From Acidobacteriota bacterium (lineage in GTDB: Bacteria; Acidobacteriota; Terriglobia; Terriglobales; Acidobacteriaceae): 64,000 nucleotides of DNA. Position numbers and translations under genes: made by a program. Under the pieces are notes generated by a model. The model had not been told where the DNA came from. It saw nothing but the letters and a program-made list of their open reading frames with translations, and did not search any database. Of the stretch, positions 1 through 8,154 are shown piece by piece. The stretch lies in the NCBI GenBank assembly GCA_003225175.1, contig QIBA01000050.1:58750-122749 (forward strand). The letters run 5' to 3'. Numbering within the stretch: position 1 is the first letter of the stretch; each line of letters begins with the position of its first letter.

Positions 1-5
1 TCGCG

Positions 6-1457
6 ATGAGCATTGAGCGAGCGGCGCCGCCGTACCTCCGAGTGCATGAGGTGGATAACGTTGGGATTGTTGTCGACCCGAACGGACTTCGGGCCGGCAC
101 GCAACTCCTGAGCGGCCTTACACTGCGCGAGAGCATTCCGCAAGCACACAAAATCGCGCTGGAGGCGGTCGATCCCGGCGCACCTGTGGTTCGTTACGGG
201 CAAACGATTGCTTTCGCTAAGCCGCAGCCTCCACTCACAGGGCAGAGCTTCGAGGGCTTTCGTAATCCGGATGGCAGCGTTGGAACCAAGAACATCCTGG
301 GCATCACCACGACGGTGCAATGTGTCGCGCCTACAGTCGACTACGCTGTTCGGAGAATCAAAAGCGAACTGCTTCCTCGATTCCCAAATGTGGACGACGC
401 CGTTGCGATTACGCACACTTATGGATGCGGAGTCGCGCTTGAAGCTCCAGGCGCGGAGATTCCGATCCGCACACTTCGGCATATTGGTACACACCCCAAT
501 CTCGGAGCGGCGCCGCTGGTCGTGAGCCTGGGATGCGAGAAGCTTCAGCCTGACCGTCTGTTCCCCGATCACAACTTCGTACGATTACCCATTTTGGAAA
601 ATGATCCTCTTGTAGTCCGCATGCAAGATGAGCACGGGTTTGCCGAAGTGGTTGCCGCGATCCTGCGGGCGGCTGAGAAGCGACTGGAGCAACTGAATCG
701 CCGGCAGCGCGAGACGGTGCCCGCATCAGAGCTGGTTGTCGGCCTGCAATGCGGAGGCAGTGATGCATTTTCAGGCGTAACCTGCAATCCTGCGGTTGGG
801 TTCGCTGCCGATCTTCTTGTGCGTGCCGGCGCGACCGTGATGTTTTCCGAAGTCACCGAAGTACGCGACGCAGTGCATCTGCTCACTCCGCGCGCGGCCA
901 GCAAGCAGGTTGCGCTGGACCTGATCCGCGAGATGCGTTGGTACGACGAGTATCTCGCTCGAGGCGCAACTGATCGAACTGCCAATCCCACGCCGGGCAA
1001 CAAGCGCGGCGGCCTCGCCAATGTTGTGGAGAAGGCACTGGGATCTATTGCGAAAGCCGGAACATCGGCTCTTGCAGCGGTTGCAACCCATGGAGAGCGC
1101 GTCAATACTAAAGGCCTTGTGTTCGCGGCAACGCCGGCCAGCGATTTCATCTGCGGCACGCAACAACTAGCCTCGATGAACGTCCACATCTTCACCACAG
1201 GTGAGGGGAGTCCCTATGGACTTGCCATGGTTCCGGTGATCAAAGTCTCGTCTCGCACTGCCCTCGCTGAACGGTGGCCTGACCTCATCGACATCGATGC
1301 CGGTCGTATCGCCACCGGGTCCGCGACGATCGAAGATGTGGGATGGCAGATCTTCCAATTCGTTCTTGACGTTGCCAGCGGCCGCAAACGCACTTGGGCC
1401 GATCATTGGGGCTTACACAACAGTTTGGCTCCTTTCAACCCAGGTCCAGTGACCTAA
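6..1457 (+). CDS. garD: Galactarate dehydratase (GarD), UxaA/GarD superfamily
   Basis: Predicted to dehydrate galactarate (mucate) to 5-keto-4-deoxy-glucarate in the cytoplasm. The 483-residue protein matches GarD closely by eye: N-terminal SAF-like segment with [16 protein letters not shown], then [59 protein letters not shown] and [25 protein letters not shown] blocks, ending FNPGPVT, nearly the same ending as the E. coli enzyme. It is about 40 residues shorter than E. coli GarD. The missing part is the linker between the SAF domain and the catalytic region (around residues 69-73). The ATG at 6 is accepted because the N-terminus aligns with the family start. Upstream context lies outside the window. 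Whether the substrate is galactarate or another aldarate is inferred from similarity only. Confidence 0.88.
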   Translation: MSIERAAPPYLRVHEVDNVGIVVDPNGLRAGTQLLSGLTLRESIPQAHKIALEAVDPGAPVVRYGQTIAFAKPQPPLTGQSFEGFRNPDGSVGTKNILGITTTVQCVAPTVDYAVRRIKSELLPRFPNVDDAVAITHTYGCGVALEAPGAEIPIRTLRHIGTHPNLGAAPLVVSLGCEKLQPDRLFPDHNFVRLPILENDPLVVRMQDEHGFAEVVAAILRAAEKRLEQLNRRQRETVPASELVVGLQCGGSDAFSGVTCNPAVGFAADLLVRAGATVMFSEVTEVRDAVHLLTPRAASKQVALDLIREMRWYDEYLARGATDRTANPTPGNKRGGLANVVEKALGSIAKAGTSALAAVATHGERVNTKGLVFAATPASDFICGTQQLASMNVHIFTTGEGSPYGLAMVPVIKVSSRTALAERWPDLIDIDAGRIATGSATIEDVGWQIFQFVLDVASGRKRTWADHWGLHNSLAPFNPGPVT

Positions 1458-1585
1458 ACGCCTCTGAAGGTCACTTCCAAGTCCGAGCCGACCGATGTTG
1501 GGCCGATTCGCCCCTACCGAATTGTTGCTGTGGGTAGCTGCAGAGTTTAGTTTTCGTACACTATTGCAGGAGATTTCCCTCTTCA

Positions 1586-2263
1586 ATGCAGCGGATTCTG
1601 GTGATCGAAGACGATCCAAAGGTCCAGAAATCAATGAGTCGGCTATTTGAGCCCGAGGGATTCGCCGTTGAGATCGCCGGCGACGGGCTTAGCGGTGTAC
1701 AGGCTTTTTCAGCTCGGCCTGCGAACGTCGTGCTTCTCGATTTGCGGATGCCGGGAATGGGCGGAAGAGACGTGTGTCGCGAGATTAAGCGGCTGTCGAC
1801 ATCCGTTCCGATCATCGTCGTGAGCGCGACCTCCGACGAAACGGATAAAGTGCTCCTGCTGGAACTCGGGGCTGACGACTACGTCACCAAGCCGTTTTCG
1901 CCCCGCGAGTTGCTGGCGCGAGTACGGGCCGCGTTGCGTCGCTCGGGAAGGGCGCCACTCGAGGAACGTTTCGTCTTTGGTCAGGTGGACGTCGATTTCA
2001 CGCGCATGCAACTCTCCCGTTCTGGTGAGCCGATTCCGTTAACGGCGCAGGAATTTAAGGTGCTCAGGTTCATGGTTGAGAATCGTGAGCGCGTAATTTC
2101 GCGCGACGAGCTGCTCAACGAGGTTTGGGGATACAGCGATTATCCCAGCACACGAACGGTGGACAACCACATCATGAAACTCCGGCAAAAGCTGGAGGCG
2201 GAACCGGCCAATCCGGCGCACTTTCTCACTGTGCACGGAGTTGGATATCGCTTTGTTCCCTAG
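1586..2263 (+). CDS. OmpR/PhoB-family response regulator
   Basis: Two-component response regulator of 225 residues. The N-terminal receiver domain (1-120) has the acidic pocket E8/D9/D10, phosphoacceptor D52 in LLDLRMPG, the switch Ser/Thr in VVSATS and the conserved K102 in TKPF. The C-terminal winged-helix domain (about 130-225) carries LTAQEFKVLRFM and the recognition/wing region TRTVDNHIMKLRQKLE, typical of OmpR/PhoB. A good ribosome site (GGAG) precedes the ATG. The kinase gene starts 9 bases after the stop, so the two are a cognate pair. The target genes are probably the downstream porin and cupredoxin genes, which is an inference from operon structure. Confidence 0.93.
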   Translation: MQRILVIEDDPKVQKSMSRLFEPEGFAVEIAGDGLSGVQAFSARPANVVLLDLRMPGMGGRDVCREIKRLSTSVPIIVVSATSDETDKVLLLELGADDYVTKPFSPRELLARVRAALRRSGRAPLEERFVFGQVDVDFTRMQLSRSGEPIPLTAQEFKVLRFMVENRERVISRDELLNEVWGYSDYPSTRTVDNHIMKLRQKLEAEPANPAHFLTVHGVGYRFVP

Positions 2264-2272
2264 TACAAATTT

Positions 2273-4036
2273 GTGACCCTGCGTGCAAAATTCCTGCTTG
2301 CCTTGCTGCTGATCTCCGGTGGCCTCACCACCGCGAGCCTGGTGGTCGTCAGGCGTGTGGTCACGAGCCACATACGCGCGCAGATTGTTCAAGACCTGCA
2401 GAACTCCGTTGCGACCTTCCAAAACGTACAGCGCCAGCGAGAGAGCACGCTCGCACACTCCGGTGATTTGATAGCCGACCTGCCAATTGTGCGGGCGCTT
2501 ATGACCACGCAGCACGCAGTCACGATCCAGGACGTTTCCACGGGAATTTGGCGGACTTCGGGCAGTGATTTGCTCGTGCTCGCCGATGCAAATGGAAAAG
2601 TAATTGCGATTCAGGCGAATTCGATCGACATTCCGCTCGCCGAAACTCAACAGCAACTGTCGCAATCCATGTCTTCATCGAGCCCCACGCTTTGGTGGAG
2701 CTGTGGAAGACATTTGTTTGAGGTTGCCGTCCGCCCAATTTACCTGGGGCCGAAAGAGTTAAACCGAGTAGTTGGTTTTCTGGCGTTAGGCTCCGAGATC
2801 GATGAGAAGGTTACCCGCGAATTAAGCGAGGTTGCCGCCAGCGAAGTCGTCTTTCGGGCAGACGATCGGTTTATGCAAACCACTCTGACTGCCATTCAGG
2901 AGACAGAGTTGGAGAGAAACCGCTCCGCGGCTTTTGCGGCGGTAAAAGCGCAGCAGATTCAGCTGAACAACGAACGCTTCCTGGCGAGGGAGGTTCAACT
3001 TTCCACCGTCCCGGTTGCAGTGCGGCTGACCGTCCTTAAATCGCTCGACCAGTCGAGCTGGTTCATAAGCCACCTCGATCGGGTTCTCGTCCTTCTTGGG
3101 GGTATCGCGCTCCTGCTTGGCGCCGGGCTGGTGTGGATCATCTCGCGAACGATTACGCAGCCGCTGAGATCGCTCGTCGCAGGTGTGCGTGCCCTGGGAA
3201 AGTCGGACTTCGAGTTTCCGGTGACGCCCTACGGTGGAGACGAGGTTGCACAACTGACGTCAGCGTTCGCAAGAATGCGGGCCGATCTGCAGCAGAGTCA
3301 GCGCCAGCTGATTGATAGTGAACGCCTCGCGACCATCGGTCGCATGGCCAGCTCCATATCGCACGACCTGAGACACCACTTATCTGCGATCATTGCGAAC
3401 GCGGAATTCTTGAGCGATGATCGCCGCAGAAGTTCAGAACGGGAAGAGCTGTACCTGGAGATTCAAACCGCCGTTCATCAGATGAACGAACTGATCGATT
3501 CACTGCTGGAGTTTTCCCGGACGCGAGAGTCGCTTCGTCTCAACCCTTCACATCCCGAACAGGCGGTCCGTTCCGCGATCAATACCATCCGTATGCGATC
3601 GGAATTCCGTGATATCAGTATCGAAATGGGAGCGAACGGAACTTCAGAAGGAGCCTATGACATCAGGAAGCTGGAAAGGGTATTTCATAACCTGCTGCTG
3701 AATGCGTGCGAGGCGGTGTCGCCCAGCACCGGGAAAATCAGCGTCGACCTGCTGGAAAACAGGAACAACATCGAAATCCGCGTTACAGATAACGGACGCG
3801 GCATCCCGGACTATCTGCAGCACAGGATCTTTGAGCCGTTCTTCACTCAGGGAAAAGCCAATGGAACCGGATTAGGTTTAACCGTGGCGCAGAAGATCGT
3901 TGAGGACCACAGCGGAGACTTGCTTCTTGAAAGCAGCTCCGCAAAAGGAACTACCTTCCTTGTCATGCTGCCACTTGGTCCCAGGAAACCGAGTGTGAGC
4001 TTTGGGACCAGCAACACCGCCGCCGTGACCCCGTAG
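2273..4036 (+). CDS. Membrane sensor histidine kinase (HAMP-HisKA-HATPase)
   Basis: Sensor kinase of 587 residues with a GTG start. A first membrane helix (about 6-28) is followed by a periplasmic sensor region (30-265) of unknown ligand that resembles a cache-type domain in length. A second helix (270-291), a HAMP linker and a dimerisation helix with the phospho-accepting H364 in SISHDLRHH come next. The C-terminal ATPase has the N-box FHNLLLNACEA, G1 DNGRGIP and G2 GTGLGLT. It should phosphorylate the regulator encoded just upstream. The HDLRHHL variant of the H-box resembles NtrB/AtoS-type kinases, although its partner is OmpR-like. The signal sensed cannot be read from sequence. Confidence 0.93.
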   Translation: MTLRAKFLLALLLISGGLTTASLVVVRRVVTSHIRAQIVQDLQNSVATFQNVQRQRESTLAHSGDLIADLPIVRALMTTQHAVTIQDVSTGIWRTSGSDLLVLADANGKVIAIQANSIDIPLAETQQQLSQSMSSSSPTLWWSCGRHLFEVAVRPIYLGPKELNRVVGFLALGSEIDEKVTRELSEVAASEVVFRADDRFMQTTLTAIQETELERNRSAAFAAVKAQQIQLNNERFLAREVQLSTVPVAVRLTVLKSLDQSSWFISHLDRVLVLLGGIALLLGAGLVWIISRTITQPLRSLVAGVRALGKSDFEFPVTPYGGDEVAQLTSAFARMRADLQQSQRQLIDSERLATIGRMASSISHDLRHHLSAIIANAEFLSDDRRRSSEREELYLEIQTAVHQMNELIDSLLEFSRTRESLRLNPSHPEQAVRSAINTIRMRSEFRDISIEMGANGTSEGAYDIRKLERVFHNLLLNACEAVSPSTGKISVDLLENRNNIEIRVTDNGRGIPDYLQHRIFEPFFTQGKANGTGLGLTVAQKIVEDHSGDLLLESSSAKGTTFLVMLPLGPRKPSVSFGTSNTAAVTP

Positions 4037-4082
4037 TAAAAAAGTTCTTCTCTTCGCTCATTCAGAAAAGGAGTTCAAGTCT

Positions 4083-5639
4083 ATGGATGCGCAGATTACC
4101 CGGCTCTTGATCACTATCCTCCTCGCTTGCGGGACGACTGTGGCTCAACAAGCGCCGCCCGCAAATCCTTCTAATTCAGAAGCGCAATTGGCCAGTGTCG
4201 TTCAAGAGCTGCAAAGGCAAATTGCGAGGCTGGAAACCTCGGTTGAGGAGCTGCGCGGCGAAGCGAGTCGCTACCGTGAGGAGACGACAGAACTCAAGCG
4301 GCGGCTGGAACTGATCTCGAATGCGGAAGCGCGATCAGAACTTCCACCAGCGGCAGCCGAGACTGCTGCAACGAATCAAGAACCGGATCAGACATCCGGC
4401 AGATCGGCGTCTGCAAAATTGTCGAAGCTGGAAGAGCAGTATGAACTGCTTACCGGGAAGGTCGATGATCAATATCAAACCAAAGTGGAGAGCGGATCGA
4501 GATATCGCGTTCGCCTCTCCGGCTTGGCGATGCTGAATATGTTCAGCAATCGTGGAGTGCCCTACAGTGTGGACAGTCCCGGCATCGCGCCACCAACAAG
4601 TATCTCGTATGGTGGCGGTTCGTTTGCGGGAACGCTGCGGCAATCGCAGCTTGGTGTTGAAGCTTTTGGCCCGGAATGGGCAGGGGCTCGGGTTTCGGGG
4701 GACCTCAGATTCGATTTTGCAGGTGGATTTCCCAATACGGCAGATGGGGCTACATTCGGCCTTATGCGCCTGCGCACGGGAAACGTGCGCCTGAATTGGT
4801 CGCGCACTTCGTTGAGCGCCGGACAGGATTCCCCATTATTCTCGCCGCTGTCGCCGACATCGCTCATTTCACTCGCGCAACCCGAATTCTCCTACAGCGG
4901 AAATCTTTGGACCTGGACGCCACAAATCCAGGTACAGCACTGGTTCGACTTGCCAGATTCGCAACGACTAACACTGGCTGCGAGTGTGCTTGATGCACTC
5001 ACTGGAGAGCCCCCAAGCTCACAGTTCGAGCGCTTGCCTCAAGCCGGCGAAGCTTCAAGGCAGCCTGGGTACGCGGCCCGCATTGGTTGGTCACGATCGG
5101 TCGATGAAGACCGGCCGCTCTCAATTGGCGCAAGCGGGTACTTCAACCGCCAGAATTGGGGAGCAAATCACGGGGTTGATGGCTGGGCCGCGACTTCCGA
5201 CTGGCAGGTTCCTCTGGTTCGCCGCCTCAGTATCAAGGGTGAGTTCTATCGCGGACGTGCCCTCGGAGGTTTCGGCGGAGGCTCAGGAACGAGTGTTCTT
5301 TCAACCGATGCTCTGCAAAACAGATTGGCAATTGTCCGTGGATTAGACACGATTGGGGGATGGGCGCAGGCAAGCTATCAGGCGAGCCCGGTCGTACAGT
5401 TCAACGGCGGCTTTGGTCTGGACAATCCGTTTTCAAATGAACTGCGGTCCGTCACGGCAGTACAGAGCCTTTTTTATCCAAGACTCGGGCGCAATCGAAG
5501 CGCGATGGCCAGCTTGATTTACAGACCGCGTTCAGACCTGCTCTTCTCGCTCGAGTATCGTCATATTGCCGCGTCGAGACCAGGGCAAGAAACGGCATCC
5601 GTGGAGAATATCGGCATGGGGATAGGGCTGCTGTTCTGA
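4083..5639 (+). CDS. Exported outer-membrane beta-barrel (porin-like) protein
   Basis: Protein of 518 residues with a signal peptide (1-22, cleavage near TTVAQQ). It has a coiled coil (about 33-85, heptads such as LQRQIARLETSVEELRGEASRYREE), a low-complexity stretch, then a second short coiled segment KLSKLEEQYELLTGKV. From about 140 to the end it shows alternating hydrophobic/polar strands rich in Gly, Ser, Tyr and Arg. The protein ends IGMGIGLLF with a terminal aromatic, as outer-membrane barrels do. A coiled coil before a barrel suggests a trimeric DcaP-like porin or periplasm-spanning channel. It lies 46 bases after the kinase gene and 5 bases before the cupredoxin gene. The transported solute is unknown. 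Confidence 0.75.
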   Translation: MDAQITRLLITILLACGTTVAQQAPPANPSNSEAQLASVVQELQRQIARLETSVEELRGEASRYREETTELKRRLELISNAEARSELPPAAAETAATNQEPDQTSGRSASAKLSKLEEQYELLTGKVDDQYQTKVESGSRYRVRLSGLAMLNMFSNRGVPYSVDSPGIAPPTSISYGGGSFAGTLRQSQLGVEAFGPEWAGARVSGDLRFDFAGGFPNTADGATFGLMRLRTGNVRLNWSRTSLSAGQDSPLFSPLSPTSLISLAQPEFSYSGNLWTWTPQIQVQHWFDLPDSQRLTLAASVLDALTGEPPSSQFERLPQAGEASRQPGYAARIGWSRSVDEDRPLSIGASGYFNRQNWGANHGVDGWAATSDWQVPLVRRLSIKGEFYRGRALGGFGGGSGTSVLSTDALQNRLAIVRGLDTIGGWAQASYQASPVVQFNGGFGLDNPFSNELRSVTAVQSLFYPRLGRNRSAMASLIYRPRSDLLFSLEYRHIAASRPGQETASVENIGMGIGLLF

Positions 5640-5644
5640 TTTAC

Positions 5645-6352
5645 ATGATTCGAAGCAAAGTCTTCGTTCTTGTTCTTGTGCTTGCAACCTGCGCCTCGTC
5701 GTCGGCTCGTCTTGAAGCCGCCGATGTTATAGGAAGGGTGCAGGTCGGATCGGACAAGAATGAGGACACGTCAGGGATAGTGATTTCGTTAACGCCGCTG
5801 AACGGAGCGCAGGCTGCATCCCTGAAACAACCGCCGATCCATACAGTGCTCAGGCAAAAGAACAAGACTTTTTCTCCGCACCTGCTCGTCATTCCTCCAG
5901 GGTCGACGGTCGAGTTCCCGAATCGGGATCCATTTTTTCATAATGTATTTTCTTTGTTCGAAGGAAAGAGATTCGATCTCGGGCTTTATGAATCCGGGAC
6001 TAGCCGCTCGGTGAAGTTTGATCGTCCTGGGGTGAGCTACATTTTCTGCAACATTCATCCACAGATGAACGCCATCGTCATTTCCCTCGATACCCCGTAC
6101 TACTCGCTGGCGGAGAATTCAGGCTCAGTGAGAATTGCCAAGGTTAAGCCCGGGGAATATCTCCTGCAGATCTGGGCAGAGGGATTGAGCAGCGATGAGA
6201 TGGGAAAACTCTCTCGTCGCATTACAGTTTCAGATGAGCCGGTCCAGCTCGGGGTGATTCAAGTGCCTTCGATCGAGAAACTGGCGCAGCACAAGAATAA
6301 ATACGGTCGCGAGTATGACCCGGCTGCGAGCTCTACCTACGACCCGCATTAG
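5645..6352 (+). CDS. Exported cupredoxin-domain protein (methylamine-utilisation-like)
   Basis: Exported protein of 235 residues. A signal peptide occupies 1-25. The central region is a plastocyanin-like domain with STVEFPNRDPFFHNVFS followed by FCNIHPQMNAIV. The histidine in FFHN plus Cys, His and Met in CNIHPQM supply the four ligands expected of a type 1 copper site. The C-terminal part (about 155-235) looks like a carboxypeptidase-regulatory or transthyretin-like beta fold (KVKPGEYLLQIWAEG). It likely binds copper in the periplasm for electron transfer or copper handling. It starts only 5 bases after the barrel gene, so barrel and cupredoxin are probably made together under the upstream two-component system. 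Confidence 0.8.
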   Translation: MIRSKVFVLVLVLATCASSSARLEAADVIGRVQVGSDKNEDTSGIVISLTPLNGAQAASLKQPPIHTVLRQKNKTFSPHLLVIPPGSTVEFPNRDPFFHNVFSLFEGKRFDLGLYESGTSRSVKFDRPGVSYIFCNIHPQMNAIVISLDTPYYSLAENSGSVRIAKVKPGEYLLQIWAEGLSSDEMGKLSRRITVSDEPVQLGVIQVPSIEKLAQHKNKYGREYDPAASSTYDPH

Positions 6353-6383
6353 CGGCGCGTGGGTATCAGTATCTGGCAAACCT

Positions 6384-6872
6384 CTAAGCGAGGGCTCGCA
6401 AAGAGTTCTGAGCCTCCTTGTGCTTGCGGCTAACGATCAACTCTCTTCCGATGCGCAGCGTGAGCAGGCTGTCGCCGCGCCGGATGGGGCGGCAGTTCTT
6501 TACGTAATTAAGGTTCACGATCGTGCAGCGATGGATCTTCACGAAATTTGCCGGGCTGAGGCGATTGTGGAACTGTTTCAGCGTGGAGCGAACCCGATAA
6601 CTCAATCCAGCGGCATGTATTTCGATGTAGTTAGCTGCAGATTTGATGAATTCGATGTCCGAGGCGGGCAGTGATACGAGTCTGCCCTTACACACAATTC
6701 TGACCAGCGATGTGGCATCTGGGTTGCCTTGACGCAACTGCTTAGATTTGTCAGATGGAGCAAAGTTTTGAGCGAACGTCCGATCGTCCGCGCGGTTGGT
6801 CAGAACGGCGCCCAGGTTCCTCTGTTCGGAAACACCGGAAACATCGAATCGAGTGATTTTGAGTGGCTGCAT
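6384..6872 (-). CDS. Orphan LytTR-type DNA-binding protein
   Basis: A 162-residue protein whose C-terminal 100 residues form a LytTR DNA-binding domain. Visible family blocks are IVCKGRLVSLPASDIEFIKSAANYIEIHAAG, YRVRSTLKQFHNRLSPANFVKIHRCTIVNLNYVK and LRIGRELIVSRKHKEAQNSL. The N-terminal 60 residues match no receiver domain, lack phosphorylation residues and look poorly ordered. It is therefore an orphan regulator or one driven by an unlinked signal. It is convergent with the cupredoxin gene and separated from it by 31 bases. Its targets are unknown. Confidence 0.8.
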   Translation of the reverse strand: MQPLKITRFDVSGVSEQRNLGAVLTNRADDRTFAQNFAPSDKSKQLRQGNPDATSLVRIVCKGRLVSLPASDIEFIKSAANYIEIHAAGLSYRVRSTLKQFHNRLSPANFVKIHRCTIVNLNYVKNCRPIRRGDSLLTLRIGRELIVSRKHKEAQNSLRALA

Positions 6873-7084
6873 GTGAAGAGGACTCCCCTGAACTGCCTAT
6901 CACCATAGCCGCACTCAAAATTCGGTTTGTCACCGAAATGTCTACAGAATGTAAAGATTTCGGAGTGGAAGGCCTGCGCCTTAGGAACGCGAAGGCGATC
7001 CGTTCTGAGCAAATGTGATTCGGATCGGAAGAGGTTGCGGAGACCAGGCGTCAGTCTCCGCATGAAATTGTGAGAGGACGCGAG

Positions 7085-7897
7085 TTATCGGCGGATTCCA
7101 ACCTCGAACTCGCCGCGGCATCCATGATCCACCCAGACGCCTTCCCGGTCATAACCCCAGCTATAACCGAGTCGACATGATGATTCGCTGATTTGCCGAA
7201 CCAGCTTGACTCCACCTCGGGTATCGACTGGACAGCCCTGGCGTGTGCCGACATCAGAGGAGCATCGCATCGTGCCTACATAGGCGGGAGATCCTCCACC
7301 ACCGGCGAAGGTTGTGCGGCGGCCAGTCAGTTGGAAGTCAGCCCGGCATCCATGGTCAACCCACAGACCACGACGGTCATAGTCCCAGCTGTAACCCTCA
7401 CGGCAGGGAGAGCCGCTGCGTTGCCTGGTCATCGTGACCTTACCCTGAATGTCGCTCTCGCAGTAGTGTCGTTCACCATCATTCGAAGAGCACGTAAGCT
7501 GCATGGTTTCGTCAGGGCGCCGCCAATCATTGCGGTAGCGATCCTGATCTCGGTAGCGATCCTGATCTCGGTCGCGATCCCGATCTCTGTCACGGTCGTG
7601 ATCTCGATCCCCATCCCGATCGTGATCGCGGACTGATGAGGGAGTATTGACGAGAAAATCCGCGCGGCATCCGCGGTCGACCCAAACCCCGTTTTGATCG
7701 AATCCCCAAGTCGTACCCTGAGTGCATACTGACTTGCTGCGCTGCCGCTGCAGGCTGACGCCTGCGCGCGTATCGGCCGCGCAATAATGCCGGCGACCAT
7801 CTTCCGAGGCACAGGTCAGAGAGTATTGGGCAAAGCCGTGCTCGCTCAGCGCAGCCAGCAGGCAAAGGACAAGAGGCGAAAGAACTTTTCGAAACAT
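7085..7897 (-). CDS. Secreted protein with three DUF3011 repeats
   Basis: A 270-residue exported protein. The start at 7897 is chosen because it gives a clear signal peptide (FRKVLSPLVLCLLAALSEHGFAQ). The reading frame stays open upstream, but that part looks non-coding. Three DUF3011 units follow, each with the pattern TC.S.DG.RHYC.D...GV...RQ.S...C..G..WGYD..GVWVDHGCRA.F. Four cysteines per unit suggest disulfide-stabilised modules. Units 1 and 2 are separated by an Asp/Arg-rich linker encoded by a short DNA repeat. DUF3011 proteins are widespread in Acidobacteria and Proteobacteria and have no established role. Lectin-like or surface-binding use is only a guess. Confidence 0.8.
   Translation of the reverse strand: MFRKVLSPLVLCLLAALSEHGFAQYSLTCASEDGRRHYCAADTRAGVSLQRQRSKSVCTQGTTWGFDQNGVWVDRGCRADFLVNTPSSVRDHDRDGDRDHDRDRDRDRDRDQDRYRDQDRYRNDWRRPDETMQLTCSSNDGERHYCESDIQGKVTMTRQRSGSPCREGYSWDYDRRGLWVDHGCRADFQLTGRRTTFAGGGGSPAYVGTMRCSSDVGTRQGCPVDTRGGVKLVRQISESSCRLGYSWGYDREGVWVDHGCRGEFEVGIRR
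7531..7635 (-). repeat. Degenerate short tandem repeat encoding an Asp/Arg linker
   Basis: Inside the DUF3011 gene, units of about 18 bases such as CGGTAGCGATCCTGATCT (two perfect neighbours) decay into 6-base units based on CGGTCG/CGATCC. On the coding strand they give a run of Asp-Arg dipeptides with a few Tyr, Gln and His. Length variation here would leave the flanking modules in frame if it occurs in multiples of three. Confidence 0.8.
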
Positions 7898-8154
7898 AAT
7901 CGGCTCATGGTGGCATGCTTTTACGCCGGCCGATAGTACATGCAAGTGCGTTGGGTAAACATGAACAAAAGTAACCGACCTAAGTTCGGTACATTGGGCT
8001 GATCCGGGGTGGCCGCGCCTCACATGTTGATTATGGAGAGGTTCTAGCCCGGTTTCCCACCGCAAAGCGGCTTTCCCACAGCTTACTCACAGAGCCAGCT
8101 CTTCTTTCTTGTACCCTGTGATCGTGCGACTCCGCGACAATTGACTTTTGTTCA

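Noticed and set aside
4321..4993. Several open frames of 70-105 codons inside the outer-membrane barrel gene on both strands.
   Set aside because: They overlap a convincing signal-peptide/barrel gene and have random-like composition. The GC-rich codon pattern produces them.
7193..7636. 147-codon plus-strand frame rich in Ile/Val/Ser-Val repeats opposite the DUF3011 gene.
   Set aside because: The apparent hydrophobic repeat is only the antisense of the Asp-Arg DNA repeat.
8085..8154. Possible DnaA-box or origin region upstream of dnaG, because of repeated TTTCCCAC and TTATCC-like words.
   Set aside because: No 9-mer matching the DnaA box was found and there is no AT-rich unwinding region.
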